Source: Nitrincola tibetensis (GTDB lineage: Bacteria; Pseudomonadota; Gammaproteobacteria; Pseudomonadales; Balneatricaceae). From it: 64,000 nucleotides of DNA. Positions 38,068-46,663 of this stretch are shown in pieces. How positions within the stretch are numbered: position 1 is the first letter of the stretch; each line of letters begins with the position of its first letter. Location: NCBI RefSeq assembly GCF_003284585.1, contig NZ_QKRX01000003.1, positions 374,540 through 438,539 of the forward strand, in the 5' to 3' direction. Position numbers and translations under genes: made by a program. Under the pieces are notes generated by a model. That model had not been told where the DNA came from. It worked only from the letters and a program-made list of their open reading frames with translations, and ran no database searches.

Positions 38068-39144
38068 ATGTCTGTCATGATGAAAGCCGCTGTATTCGTT
38101 GAACCAGGTCGCATTGAAATTATTGATAAAGCCATTCCTGAGATTGGCCCAAATGATGCGTTAATTCGAATTACCACTACAACCATTTGCGGCACAGATG
38201 TTCATATTCTAAAGGGCGAGTACCCAGTGGAACGAGGGCTGACAATTGGCCATGAACCTGTGGGAATTATCGAAAAGCTGGGTAAGAATGTTCAAGGATA
38301 TCAAGAAGGCCAACGAGTCATCGCGGGCGCGATATGCCCAAGTTTTACATCGTATGCGTGTCAGGATGGCTGCTCTTCTCAGGATGGCGGTCACCACCAC
38401 CATGGTTACAAACCACTGGGAGGGTGGCGCTTTGGCAATACGATAGATGGGTCTCAGGCGGAGTATCTGTTGGTTCCTGATGCTCAAGCAAATCTATCGC
38501 CAGTCCCTGATGGCCTAACTGACGAACAGGTTTTAATGTGCCCTGATATTATGTCCACAGGGTTTGCAGGCGCTGAATCAGCAAACATTAAGATAGGTGA
38601 TACGGTCGCTGTTTTTGCTCAGGGGCCCATAGGTCTGTGTGCGACAGCAGGGGCTCGGCTGCGTGGAGCGGGATTAATTATCGCCGTCGATGGTGTTGAT
38701 GAGCGTTTACAAATGGCTGTAAAAATGGGAGCCGATGTGACGCTGGATTTTAGGAAAGTCGATGTGGTTGCCGAGATTTTGAAGATTACTCAGGGTCGAG
38801 GCGTCGATGCATCAATTGAGGCCTTGGGATTGCAGTCAACGTTTGAAGCTGCGTTAAAAGTCTTAAAACCAGGTGGGACTCTATCGAGCCTAGGTGTGTA
38901 TTCAAGTGATTTAACAATTCCACTGGGGGCATTTTGTGCAGGGTTGGGCGATCATAAAATTGTGACATCCTTGTGCCCTGGGGGTAAAGAGCGCATGCGC
39001 CGTCTGATGCAGACGATTTCGTCAGGGCGTTTGGACTTGTCTCCGATGGTGACGCATCATTATTCATTGGAAAACATTGTTGAAGCGTATGATTTGTTCT
39101 CACACCAGCGAGATGGAGTTCTGAAAGTCGCCATTCATGCCTAG
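38068..39144 (+). CDS. Zinc-dependent alcohol dehydrogenase (MDR family, secondary ADH-like)
   Basis: This is a 358-residue medium-chain dehydrogenase. The catalytic zinc set is Cys41 (ICGTDVH), His62-Glu63 (GHEPVG) and a downstream MCPDIMSTG in the Asp150-like position of clostridial secondary ADHs. The segment GWRFGNTIDG fits that class. The usual structural-zinc lobe is replaced by a Cys/Gly/His-rich loop (CQDGCSSQDGGHHHH, about 96-110). Rossmann motif FAQGPIGLCA is intact. GGAGG five bases before the ATG is an excellent ribosome site. Likely oxidises or reduces small alcohols, ketones or aldehydes. Confidence 0.88.
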   Translation: MSVMMKAAVFVEPGRIEIIDKAIPEIGPNDALIRITTTTICGTDVHILKGEYPVERGLTIGHEPVGIIEKLGKNVQGYQEGQRVIAGAICPSFTSYACQDGCSSQDGGHHHHGYKPLGGWRFGNTIDGSQAEYLLVPDAQANLSPVPDGLTDEQVLMCPDIMSTGFAGAESANIKIGDTVAVFAQGPIGLCATAGARLRGAGLIIAVDGVDERLQMAVKMGADVTLDFRKVDVVAEILKITQGRGVDASIEALGLQSTFEAALKVLKPGGTLSSLGVYSSDLTIPLGAFCAGLGDHKIVTSLCPGGKERMRRLMQTISSGRLDLSPMVTHHYSLENIVEAYDLFSHQRDGVLKVAIHA

Positions 39145-39160
39145 GTTTAGACTCGATAAT

Positions 39161-39196
39161 ACCAAGCGCTTTATGGATGCAGATAAGGTGCTTGGT
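39161..39196. terminator. Hairpin between convergent ADH and GTPase genes
   Basis: ACCAAGC (39161-39167) pairs with GCTTGGT (39190-39196), and the stem extends inward imperfectly. It is followed on the + strand by a T-rich stretch (GTCTTATTCCTTTT). It probably terminates the alcohol dehydrogenase transcript. Confidence 0.5.
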
Positions 39197-39236
39197 GTCT
39201 TATTCCTTTTATCCACTCTGGAAAAGACCATTGCTT

Positions 39237-40649
39237 TTATGGGTCCAGTTTCCAAACCTTCGCTTGTTCCTGAGCGAGTTTCGCGGTTAATGTCTCGTGC
39301 AAGGAGTCTTTAATCCATTGTGTGAGTTGATGTTGATGCTTGTCTTTCCACTGCTGTTTTTGCAGGGCTTTTGCCCATTGCAGCAGCTGTATTTGATCTG
39401 CTTTAGACCAATCCGAAGCTTGAGATTTTAAGTCAAGCTGACGTCGCTCCGCATGGGATTTGAACCAAACACGTTGAGTAAACGTCAGTGCTCTGGCCAT
39501 GACCACCAATGGAAAATTCGGATGTGTGATGGGGCCAACAAAGTGTTTTTCCTTTGATAAAGGCAACCATCCAAACACTTTCTTTGGGAGGTGCTGGCTG
39601 GCTAACCACCCACTTGATGCACCAATAATGGCTCCAGAGACAGCACCAAGCATTAAGGATGTACCTCCTGAGCCCAAATCGATGACGGCACCTGTTGCCA
39701 TCCCAGCCGCGCCACTGATCATCAATAGTTCTTTTTGCTTGAGCCCCCAAAGATACCAGTGTTCTGTATTCATGAGTGGACTGTCTTGTGCCTGCCATAG
39801 ACGCTCCTTTTCAGTATGCGCCTGAGCATGTCCCCATTGCGTGAGTAATTGCTCAAAAAAGTGCGTTTCGGATTGATCTAATTGTTGTTGAAACAGCTCT
39901 TCAGGTGGGGTGGGTAATACTGAGTTTAAGGGCGTGATGGCGAGACGACGACTGATTTGCTCACACCAGTACTCCGCGAGTTGTAAGCTGACCTGTTCGA
40001 TACGCTCTTGATCACGTTCAATGAGCCGTTGATTCAGAAGTTTAATCGCTTGCGTCCAGCCTTGCGATAATTCAGCCATCGCATTGAGTAAGGCAATACG
40101 TGTTGGCAAGGTGGCGGTCATTGGATTAAAGACACGTACCCATTGAAAAAACTGATTCAATGTTACTTGCCAATTTGGATCTTGATGGTCCGGGTCTATG
40201 GGATTAATAATCGCCATGCGCGGTTGTCCTGTCCATCTAAGAATTTCCATTTCAGCTTCGTCTGCTGCTGTTAAGTCACTGGCGGCATCGGTAATGTATA
40301 AAATGCCTGCACCCTGCATAATGGGAGTGAGTAGCTCAACTTCATCTGGGAAGCGTTGAGCATGACTGGGTTCATTTAAAAACGCCTGAATACGTTCGGG
40401 GCGTTGAGCAGGAGTTACTGGGATCTCGTTTAACCAAGCTAAGACTTGTCGTGCACGTTGAAATCCTGGGGTGTCGGTTAATGCCAACAATACCTGATTT
40501 TGAATAATGAATTCGAAGCGTTCGGCTTTTTGAGTGGTGCCAGATTCCACCCCAATGCGGATATGTGCATTTTCGACCAGTGTTGACACAATGGATGACT
40601 TACCTTGGTTGGGATGACCCACGACACAAAAATGAGGATAGGGTTTCAT
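39237..40649 (-). CDS. GTPase with DUF3482 domain
   Basis: This is an Era/YlqF-like GTP-binding protein of 470 residues. The P-loop GHPNQGKS is at residues 11-18, then TTQ (switch region) and LTDTPGFQ for G3, with NPID for G4. The C-terminal half (about 225-470) carries the DUF3482 domain with two hydrophobic Gly-rich segments (ISGAAGMATGAVIDLGSGG and GAVSGAIIGASSG), suggesting membrane insertion. Its start overlaps the stop of the DUF2868 gene by four bases. The pair is conserved together in many proteobacteria; function unknown. Confidence 0.88.
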   Translation of the reverse strand: MKPYPHFCVVGHPNQGKSSIVSTLVENAHIRIGVESGTTQKAERFEFIIQNQVLLALTDTPGFQRARQVLAWLNEIPVTPAQRPERIQAFLNEPSHAQRFPDEVELLTPIMQGAGILYITDAASDLTAADEAEMEILRWTGQPRMAIINPIDPDHQDPNWQVTLNQFFQWVRVFNPMTATLPTRIALLNAMAELSQGWTQAIKLLNQRLIERDQERIEQVSLQLAEYWCEQISRRLAITPLNSVLPTPPEELFQQQLDQSETHFFEQLLTQWGHAQAHTEKERLWQAQDSPLMNTEHWYLWGLKQKELLMISGAAGMATGAVIDLGSGGTSLMLGAVSGAIIGASSGWLASQHLPKKVFGWLPLSKEKHFVGPITHPNFPLVVMARALTFTQRVWFKSHAERRQLDLKSQASDWSKADQIQLLQWAKALQKQQWKDKHQHQLTQWIKDSLHETLTAKLAQEQAKVWKLDP

Positions 40650-41701
40650 TCAGAGGGCTCCATCCAAATAAGTGCATGCTTTTGTGCAAAGGCTTTCCAA
40701 CTGAGTTTGTGACGATCTGTGTCTTGGTGAGTGTGGTGAACTTGCAGGGCTTGCTTGATTCCTTTGCTATTGGCTTCAGCAATCCAGTCGCTCAGCTCAG
40801 CCATGGGTGTGCAACTCGATTTCACCTTCCAAAGAATTGAATGTGGTGAGTTGGCAAGTAATGCGTTCCACACGCGTTGGTCCTCACTCCAATCCTGTAG
40901 CCCTAACGAATATAAAGCTTCACTGTTGGGTACTGACATTTGCCAGTACACATGGCTAGCTTCTTGCCAGTCGTCGGCGTGATACGCTTGGTCTAACGGA
41001 GGATTCCCACTTGCACTGGTTGACGAAGCAGGTGCTTGAGGTTGAGCGGGTGCAATCCTCAACTCAAGTGAGTGGAGCCTGTGCCACTTCACATAGGTCG
41101 CAATCGCCAATAGGCTTCTAGGCAACAAATTATAGGTAATTAAGCTTGCCATGATAAATGGCCACCACCGACTGGCGTCTTGAAAGGATGTGGTATTGGC
41201 GTCAATACGGTTAAATTGGGTCGTTTCTAATAAATAGAGGTCAGGCACCGCTTGTGGCCACAGCACTACCCAAGGAGTACTGATGAATTGCATCAAGTTT
41301 AATAATGCGTCAGATGAACTCAGAAGGGTTGTACTCCAACCGAAGGCAAGGTCGGATATGAAAAGCTGGATTGCAAACATGCTAAGAGTCCCAATGCCGA
41401 AGACGAGCCATAGCCCTTGCAGTCGGCTGATAATCCACCAAGCTTGTATCGGTTTAGGTTGCCAGTAGGGTGAAGGCTTCAAAATCTGAGTAAGCCAACT
41501 ATTTCTCACGCCTCTCACGAGCTGTACGATGGATAGGATGGAGCCCAGCAAAGGGAGGATCACCCAAAGCAACAAAATCCAGAATATATTGATTCGGCCA
41601 TCATTTGGATAATTGAGTACAGCGGTAGCGAGTATCATACCTGCAATAAAGGATACAAGAATAAGCCACTTGGGTAGTGTCAAAGCATCAGTTGTGTTCA
41701 A
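40646..41701 (-). CDS. DUF2868 membrane protein, partner of the DUF3482 GTPase
   Basis: This is a roughly 351-residue protein with several membrane helices (for example about 10-28, 39-60, 90-110, 175-195) and a C-terminal soluble part. There is no ATG near the expected start. TTG at 41701 has GGAG five bases upstream and is preferred; an earlier TTG at 41725 would add eight residues without a ribosome site. DUF2868 proteins are usually encoded next to DUF3482 GTPases, as here with a four-base overlap, so the two probably act as a unit at the membrane. The N-terminus is shorter than many homologues. Confidence 0.82.
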   Translation of the reverse strand: MNTTDALTLPKWLILVSFIAGMILATAVLNYPNDGRINIFWILLLWVILPLLGSILSIVQLVRGVRNSWLTQILKPSPYWQPKPIQAWWIISRLQGLWLVFGIGTLSMFAIQLFISDLAFGWSTTLLSSSDALLNLMQFISTPWVVLWPQAVPDLYLLETTQFNRIDANTTSFQDASRWWPFIMASLITYNLLPRSLLAIATYVKWHRLHSLELRIAPAQPQAPASSTSASGNPPLDQAYHADDWQEASHVYWQMSVPNSEALYSLGLQDWSEDQRVWNALLANSPHSILWKVKSSCTPMAELSDWIAEANSKGIKQALQVHHTHQDTDRHKLSWKAFAQKHALIWMEPSE

Positions 41702-41853
41702 TCGAACTCCTGCATGTAAAACCAATAGGTCGATGAATAATACAGACCTAAGAAGGTGACGCCTAGATCAGTGCTATAGATAGGGATAGGGTCAGGGGGT
41801 TACAACTCTACGGCTTAAAGAGATGATTAAAAAAGGATCTTGTTTATAATTGC

Positions 41854-41874
41854 TAATGCAAATAATTTGCATTA
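41854..41874. promoter_or_regulatory. Fur-box-like palindrome before the alpha-hydroxy-acid dehydrogenase
   Basis: TAATGCAAAT, one centre base and ATTTGCATTA form a perfect 10-1-10 palindrome. It fits the gamma-proteobacterial Fur pattern (AATGANAATNATTNTCATT) except at the two symmetrical C/G positions. A TATAAT lies just upstream (41845-41850). The site is about 140 bases before the ATG of the next gene. The rest of the 315-base gap (41702-42016) holds no recognisable gene. Confidence 0.65.
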
Positions 41875-42016
41875 CTATGTTTGCCGGCTAGATAAGCTGA
41901 AATCATGATTCCCTTCATCCTCATGAATTCAACGCTCAATCCGTGGCAGCACATTTGTGTTGTCGCGGGTTCCTTTTTGTAAGGAGTTGTGTTGATTTAA
42001 CCCTTTCGGATGCACT

Positions 42017-43123
42017 ATGTCTAGGATACCGCATACTCTTTGCTCGTTAAGTGATTATGAAGCGGAAGCGGAGCGGCATTTACCACCGGATGTGTGGGCA
42101 TATATTTCAGGCTCATCAATGGATGGCTTGACAAAACGGCGAAATGCGAGTGCGTATGATCAATGTTTATTGCAGTCGCGTGTATTGGTCGAAGGGCTCG
42201 GTCAAGGCGGTTGTCAAACGCAATTATTCGGACGATCACTTAAATCCCCTCTATTAATCGCCCCCTTAGCCTATCAGCGTCTTGTTCACCCCATGGGAGA
42301 GATCGCCACTGTGCAAGCGGCATTAGCACAAGGGGTTGGGTTTTGTTTGTCGACACTTTCGAGTACTTCAATTGAAGCGGTTTCTGAAGCTGCATCGGAT
42401 AGTTGCCGCTGGTTTCAACTCTATTGCCAACCGGACCTAAATGAAACGTTGCACTTAATCGATCGAGCAGAGCAGGCAGATTTCCAAGCGCTAATCGTTA
42501 CAGTGGATGCACCCTTTAATGGTGTTCGTCATGATGAGCAACGAGCTGGTTTTCGCTTGCCTGCGGATGTTTCCGCCGTCAACTTAAACCATCTGCCCAA
42601 GCCTAGAGCAGGCGATTCTGTCTTTGAGTGTTGGATGAAAACAGCACCTACTTGGAAAACCATAGGTTTGATTCTTGAGCACACGCATTTGCCTGTTATT
42701 CTTAAAGGCGTGATGCATCCGGAAGACGCATTAAAAGCTGTTGATCTGGGCGTGAGTGGCATTATTGTGTCGAATCATGGAGGTCGTGTCCTTGATACGC
42801 AGCCAGCAAGTCTTGAGGTATTGCCGTTAATGCGTCAAGTACTGCCAGAGGGGTTTCCTATCTTGATGGATGGCGGCATTCGACGAGGCAGCGATATTTT
42901 TAAAGCCATCGCCCTCGGAGCGGACGCTGTGCTTCTCGGCCGATATGTGCTCTATGCTTTAGCGGTTGCAGGCCCCTTGGGTGTTGCGCATATCTTAAGA
43001 GTTTTGCGGGATGAGTTGGAAGCGACAATGGCATTGTGTGGTTGTGCCAGTTTGGCTGATGTATCAACAGCCTGTTTATTTGACTTCCCTGGGACATTCT
43101 CGAATAACAGGGGCTTAGAGTAA
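42017..43123 (+). CDS. FMN-dependent alpha-hydroxy-acid dehydrogenase (lactate dehydrogenase-like)
   Basis: This is a 368-residue member of the FMN alpha-hydroxy-acid dehydrogenase family (LldD, glycolate oxidase). The active-site block SNHGGRVLDT holds the catalytic histidine, LKGV provides the FMN lysine, and MDGGIRRGSDIFKAIALGADAVLLGR is the phosphate-binding segment. YISGSSMDGLT near the N-terminus is the family's Tyr-binding region. Substrate is likely L-lactate or a related 2-hydroxy acid. The Fur-like palindrome upstream suggests iron-starvation control, as known for the iron-responsive LldA of P. aeruginosa. The ribosome site is weak. Confidence 0.88.
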   Translation: MSRIPHTLCSLSDYEAEAERHLPPDVWAYISGSSMDGLTKRRNASAYDQCLLQSRVLVEGLGQGGCQTQLFGRSLKSPLLIAPLAYQRLVHPMGEIATVQAALAQGVGFCLSTLSSTSIEAVSEAASDSCRWFQLYCQPDLNETLHLIDRAEQADFQALIVTVDAPFNGVRHDEQRAGFRLPADVSAVNLNHLPKPRAGDSVFECWMKTAPTWKTIGLILEHTHLPVILKGVMHPEDALKAVDLGVSGIIVSNHGGRVLDTQPASLEVLPLMRQVLPEGFPILMDGGIRRGSDIFKAIALGADAVLLGRYVLYALAVAGPLGVAHILRVLRDELEATMALCGCASLADVSTACLFDFPGTFSNNRGLE

Positions 43124-43137
43124 CGTATTATTTAGAT

Positions 43138-43821
43138 TCAACCCGTCTGGCTCCATTGCCTGAGTAAGTTGTGGTAGACACCAATAAGTTGGGTAATATA
43201 TTCGTTATCTTGCGTGTCTTTGCGCAATCCTTGGATGCTTTGGTCGAGCTGATACAGCGTTCGTCTCTGCTCATTGTCTCTGATTAAACTTTGTAACCAA
43301 AAAAAAGAGCTGATGCGGTGGCCCTTGGTCACGGGTGTGACTCGGTGGAGACTTGTTGATGGATAGAGAACTAAGTCTCCCGCTGGGAGTTTAATGGATT
43401 GTGTGCCAAAGGTGTCATCAATGATGAGCTCGCCTCCCTCGTATTCATCCGGATTGCTTAGAAATAGTGTCATGGATAGATCTGTCCTGATTTTCACAGG
43501 AGTGTTGGGAACTTGGCGGATAGCATTGTCGATGTGGTAACCAAACTCTCCCCCATTGCAGTAACAGTTGAACATGGGGGGAAAGATCTTAGCTGGTAGT
43601 GCAGCTGCCATAAAATCGTCTCGTTGTCCTAGTCGCTGTAAAAGCACATTGCCTAGCTGTTCAGCCAGTTGTGAGCGGGGGTCCAGTTGAAGGTTGGTTT
43701 TTTGCTGGCGCGAGGCGTTGCCAGCGGTGAGCTTTCCGTCTTGCCATTCGGCCTCTAGTAATGCTGATTTGATATCATGGGCTTCTGTGGGGGTAAGAAT
43801 ATTGTGTAAATGCAGCAGCAC
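43138..43821 (-). CDS. piuC: PKHD-type Fe(II)/2-oxoglutarate dioxygenase (PiuC/YbiX)
   Basis: This is a 227-residue PKHD hydroxylase when started at GTG 43821, matching the family length of about 226. The iron triad is His96-x-Asp98 (GYHIDNA) and His159 (TSLHRV), with Arg169 for 2-oxoglutarate. The upstream TTG at 43863 lies inside a 13-bp hairpin and would add 14 residues absent from homologues. It is encoded beside a Fiu/PiuA-type receptor, as in E. coli (fiu-ybiX) and Pseudomonas (piuA-piuC). It is thought to aid siderophore-linked iron uptake, but the substrate is not established. Confidence 0.88.
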   Translation of the reverse strand: MLLHLHNILTPTEAHDIKSALLEAEWQDGKLTAGNASRQQKTNLQLDPRSQLAEQLGNVLLQRLGQRDDFMAAALPAKIFPPMFNCYCNGGEFGYHIDNAIRQVPNTPVKIRTDLSMTLFLSNPDEYEGGELIIDDTFGTQSIKLPAGDLVLYPSTSLHRVTPVTKGHRISSFFWLQSLIRDNEQRRTLYQLDQSIQGLRKDTQDNEYITQLIGVYHNLLRQWSQTG

Positions 43822-43860
43822 TTGTTGGGTTCCTGTCGATTGAGTTTGAATGTTCGTGTT

Positions 43861-43897
43861 CAAGCCATCAATGATGTTTCACTCCATTGATGGCTTG
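43861..43897 (-). terminator. Intercistronic hairpin between receptor and piuC
   Basis: CAAGCCATCAATG and CATTGATGGCTTG pair perfectly over 13 bp around an 11-base loop. It sits 17 bases after the receptor stop and 39 bases before the piuC GTG (both on the - strand). No T-run follows, so it may reduce readthrough or stabilise the receptor mRNA rather than terminate fully. Confidence 0.55.
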
Positions 43898-43913
43898 ATT
43901 GGATTCTTAATCT

Positions 43914-46136
43914 TTAAAAGTTGTAGTTGAGACTGAGTTTTATATTACGTGGATCACCTGGCTTAAAGTGACCGCGAGCGCTGTAATCCGTTACGTACTC
44001 CTTGTCCGTGAGGTTACTCACGTTGAGCTGGGCTTTAAGTTGGTTGGTGAACTCATAACTGGCCATTGCATTGACCAGAGTGACACTGCCGGTTTCATAG
44101 AAGGCACGTTGCTGGCGCCAGTAGGTATTGCCACTGTTGTATTCGGCTCCGGCCCCTAAGGTGAGAGGACCTTTTGCATAGGTCATCCAGATGCTGGCCG
44201 ATTGATCCGGCGCGGAATTAAGGCCATTGCCTTCAGTGGTATTGCCGTTGGCGGCAGGCGCATCTTCGGTAACCTTCGCATTTTGGCGAGTGTAGGTCGC
44301 AATAAGGCTCAGTTCATCGCTTACTTTGCCTGTTGCACTTAACTCAAACCCTCGGCTGCGCTGCTCGCCGGAGGTGGTGATTTCATTGTCAACTGTGTCG
44401 TAAACGTCTTTCGTCGTTTCGAACACTGCTGCCCCCAGCAACAAACGTTCATCAAAGAACACCCACTTGGTTCCAATTTCCTTTGTTAAGGATTCCAGCG
44501 GGTCTAGTTTTGCATAGGTTTCAGTGGTGTTTGCATTACCCTGCAAGACGAGGTCGGTGGCATTTGGCTGTTGCGAGTTGGCTATAGACGCATAGATGCT
44601 ACCATTTTGCAGGGGCTTAACGTTGATGCCAGCGTGCCAGCTAATTAAGTCTGCATCGGTGTTCGCATGAATCTGTTGCCCGCTGGAGGTTTTATAACCC
44701 TTTGCCGTGAAGTCTTCATACCGCAGTCCAGCACTCAATTGTAGGTATTGATTGAGTGTTGCCGTATTGGCAAAGTAGGCGGCCATGCCTTTTGCGGTGG
44801 TGTCGGATGAGTAGCCGTCTTTTTGCCAAGTCCCGGTGGCTGTGACGCTGTCGGGGTGGTTCAGATCGACACTGTTCGAGGAGAGAGTGATACCAGATGT
44901 GTCGATCACTGGGATTTTTTTATTTTCTCGGTAAACTTCGGCCCCGACAACAAGGTCGTGTTTTACCGAGCCTGTATATACCTCTCCAATAGCATCTAAT
45001 TGGGTCACGAAGAGTTTATCTTCACTAAACTGCGACATGAAAGGCGAAACATTGACGCTGCCATCATAGTTCGGTGCACTGTTATTACCGAGATTTAAAA
45101 GGGCAGGTCGGGTGGTGATGGATTGGCGTTCATTGGTTCCAATACGCGTTTGGCTGCGAAGGTTCCATGCCTCATTGACTTCGTGATTGATGATCGCCGT
45201 TAGGCTGGTGGCATCGACTTCTTCGAAATCACGGCCTTTAACACCGTAATAGTTATCCCAATTGCTTTTTGATATAGGCCCTTCGGGGATGCCTAACTGC
45301 GCGGCGGCGGCTGCATTCACAAAAGGAAGTCCCATTACGGGAGTGTTGTCTTGTTGCATATGGAACAGGTTCAGCGTTAAGTCGGTTCTGTCACTTAACT
45401 GTAAGAAGTAAGAAGGCGCAATTGCTATGCTCTGATATTCTTCCTCACCATTGCCTAGGTAATCTCCACCACTTTGCGCCAAGAGGTTAATTCTAAGAGC
45501 GCTATCTTCCGACAACTTATGGTTAAAATCGCCCGTTATACGCCCTAATCCACCTTGATCATAAGAGAGATTAATCGAGTTAAAGTCACGATCTGTACGT
45601 GCACTCTTAGTCACTAGGTTAACCGTCCCTCCTGCAGATCCTTTCCCGTATAAGCTACCGGATGATCCCTTTGCTACTTCAATTTGTTCTGTATTGAAAA
45701 TATCTCGGCTGTAGGTTGAAAGATCCCGAATACCGTCTGTGTAAATGCTACCGTTGACATCAAATCCACGGATAGTAATTGTGTCGCCTGTGGTGACATT
45801 CCCCCCACCACCTTCTCCAGCCGCAAAAGTGGAGACACCAGCAACGTTACGTAAGGCGTCCTGTAGGTTGGTCACGCCTTGGTCCTGCATCAATACCTCA
45901 TTAACAATCGTCAGCGTTTTAGGAGTGTCAACGAGGTCTTGTGTGAGTTTCACATTGGCCGATTTCTCGACATGATAGGTTTGCTCCGACTCTGCGGACA
46001 CTTCTAGTGTAGGAAGCTGAACATTGTCAGTTTGTGCATAGGCGTGTGTCACCATGAGTGACAGGGCAGAGCCGATCGCTAAGGCTAGGGGGCTAGGTTT
46101 GCGGGTGTGTATCTTGCAGCATAGACGGTTTTGCAT
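43914..46136 (-). CDS. TonB-dependent catecholate siderophore receptor (Fiu/PiuA-like)
   Basis: This is a 740-residue outer-membrane receptor. A long basic N-terminus leads to a signal peptide ending THAYAQ, then a TonB-box-like segment (PTLEVSAES). The plug contains VSTFAAGEGGGGNVTTGDTITIRGFDVNGSIYTDGIRD and IEVAKGSSGSLYGKGSAGGTVNLVTK. The 22-strand barrel ends in phenylalanine (LSLNYNF). ATG 46136 has AAAGGA at correct distance; ATG 46151 overlaps that ribosome site, so it is not the start. Pairing with piuC supports catechol or related ferric-siderophore uptake. Iron regulation is likely. Confidence 0.9.
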   Translation of the reverse strand: MQNRLCCKIHTRKPSPLALAIGSALSLMVTHAYAQTDNVQLPTLEVSAESEQTYHVEKSANVKLTQDLVDTPKTLTIVNEVLMQDQGVTNLQDALRNVAGVSTFAAGEGGGGNVTTGDTITIRGFDVNGSIYTDGIRDLSTYSRDIFNTEQIEVAKGSSGSLYGKGSAGGTVNLVTKSARTDRDFNSINLSYDQGGLGRITGDFNHKLSEDSALRINLLAQSGGDYLGNGEEEYQSIAIAPSYFLQLSDRTDLTLNLFHMQQDNTPVMGLPFVNAAAAAQLGIPEGPISKSNWDNYYGVKGRDFEEVDATSLTAIINHEVNEAWNLRSQTRIGTNERQSITTRPALLNLGNNSAPNYDGSVNVSPFMSQFSEDKLFVTQLDAIGEVYTGSVKHDLVVGAEVYRENKKIPVIDTSGITLSSNSVDLNHPDSVTATGTWQKDGYSSDTTAKGMAAYFANTATLNQYLQLSAGLRYEDFTAKGYKTSSGQQIHANTDADLISWHAGINVKPLQNGSIYASIANSQQPNATDLVLQGNANTTETYAKLDPLESLTKEIGTKWVFFDERLLLGAAVFETTKDVYDTVDNEITTSGEQRSRGFELSATGKVSDELSLIATYTRQNAKVTEDAPAANGNTTEGNGLNSAPDQSASIWMTYAKGPLTLGAGAEYNSGNTYWRQQRAFYETGSVTLVNAMASYEFTNQLKAQLNVSNLTDKEYVTDYSARGHFKPGDPRNIKLSLNYNF

Positions 46137-46375
46137 TGGAGTTCCTTTCATATGAATTTTTAGTAGGGAATAACAATGTGACTAAAAATAGCCATCACTC
46201 ATCCCTTTTGTTGAGAAGGCGTTGTGTAACGGATTAAAGGAGGGGCTAGCATTGGCTGGCGAAGCAGGATTTTCGTGTGACACTTTTAGGCTGTGGGAGG
46301 TGAGCCTTAAGTGCACTTTAAAATCACATGCTTCAGATTCAATTGATAAAACTAAATGAGTCTATTGCGCAATTT

Positions 46376-46411
46376 TAGTTGTTTTTTGCAATAATGCAAA
46401 TAATAATGATT
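46376..46411 (+). promoter_or_regulatory. Fur-controlled promoter cassette, copy 1
   Basis: TAGTTGTTTTTT, four variable bases (GCAA) and a 20-base block starting TAATGCAAAT form a unit matching copy 2 before sodA in 32 of 36 positions. It contains TTGTTT (46379-46384), a 17-base spacer and AATAAT (46402-46407), a plausible -35/-10 pair, overlapped by a Fur-like box (46393-46411). It points toward the 30-codon ORF at 46477, away from the siderophore receptor, whose start is about 240 bases to the left. Confidence 0.65.
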
Positions 46412-46476
46412 TGTATTAAATATAATTTTCTATGTTCAAGGACTGATTGAACATGAGTGTGTCGGAGTGACTAAGC

Positions 46477-46569
46477 GTGTTGATGAAGATCAGAAAAGCC
46501 GTAGGGCTCGTTATTATTATCACTGGGGTATTTTGGTTTTTCGTTAACCTGATTGACGTTTTGCTGTAA
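46477..46569 (+). CDS. Small single-helix membrane protein, undescribed
   Basis: This is a 30-codon ORF starting GTG at 46477, with GGAG at 46464-46467 nine bases upstream; an ATG at 46483 gives 28 residues but is too far from the GGAG. The product is a basic N-terminus (MKIRKAVG from the ATG) then a membrane helix (LVIIITGVFWFFVNLIDVLL). I do not recognise it. The Fur-like promoter cassette lies about 66 bases upstream on the same strand, implying iron-starvation expression. The surrounding 527-base gap has no other gene. It could instead be part of a noncoding RNA. Confidence 0.5.
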   Translation: MLMKIRKAVGLVIIITGVFWFFVNLIDVLL

Positions 46570-46605
46570 GCAAGGCTGATCCTGATGCCACAAAATTTGT
46601 TAAAT

Positions 46606-46640
46606 AGAAGCCACTGATTTGATAGATATCGGTGGCTTCT
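46606..46640. terminator. Bidirectional terminator-like hairpin
   Basis: AGAAGCCACTGAT and ATCGGTGGCTTCT form a 13-bp stem with one G-U pair. It lies 37 bases after the small ORF and 24 bases before the end of the converging second siderophore receptor. Flanks are A/T-rich, especially on the - strand reading. It likely ends both transcripts. Confidence 0.6.
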
Positions 46641-46663
46641 AATCCAGTTTAAATTGCTAGGCT

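Noticed and set aside
43863-43863. TTG as start of piuC
   Set aside because: It lies in a hairpin and adds 14 residues absent from the family; GTG 43821 fits better.
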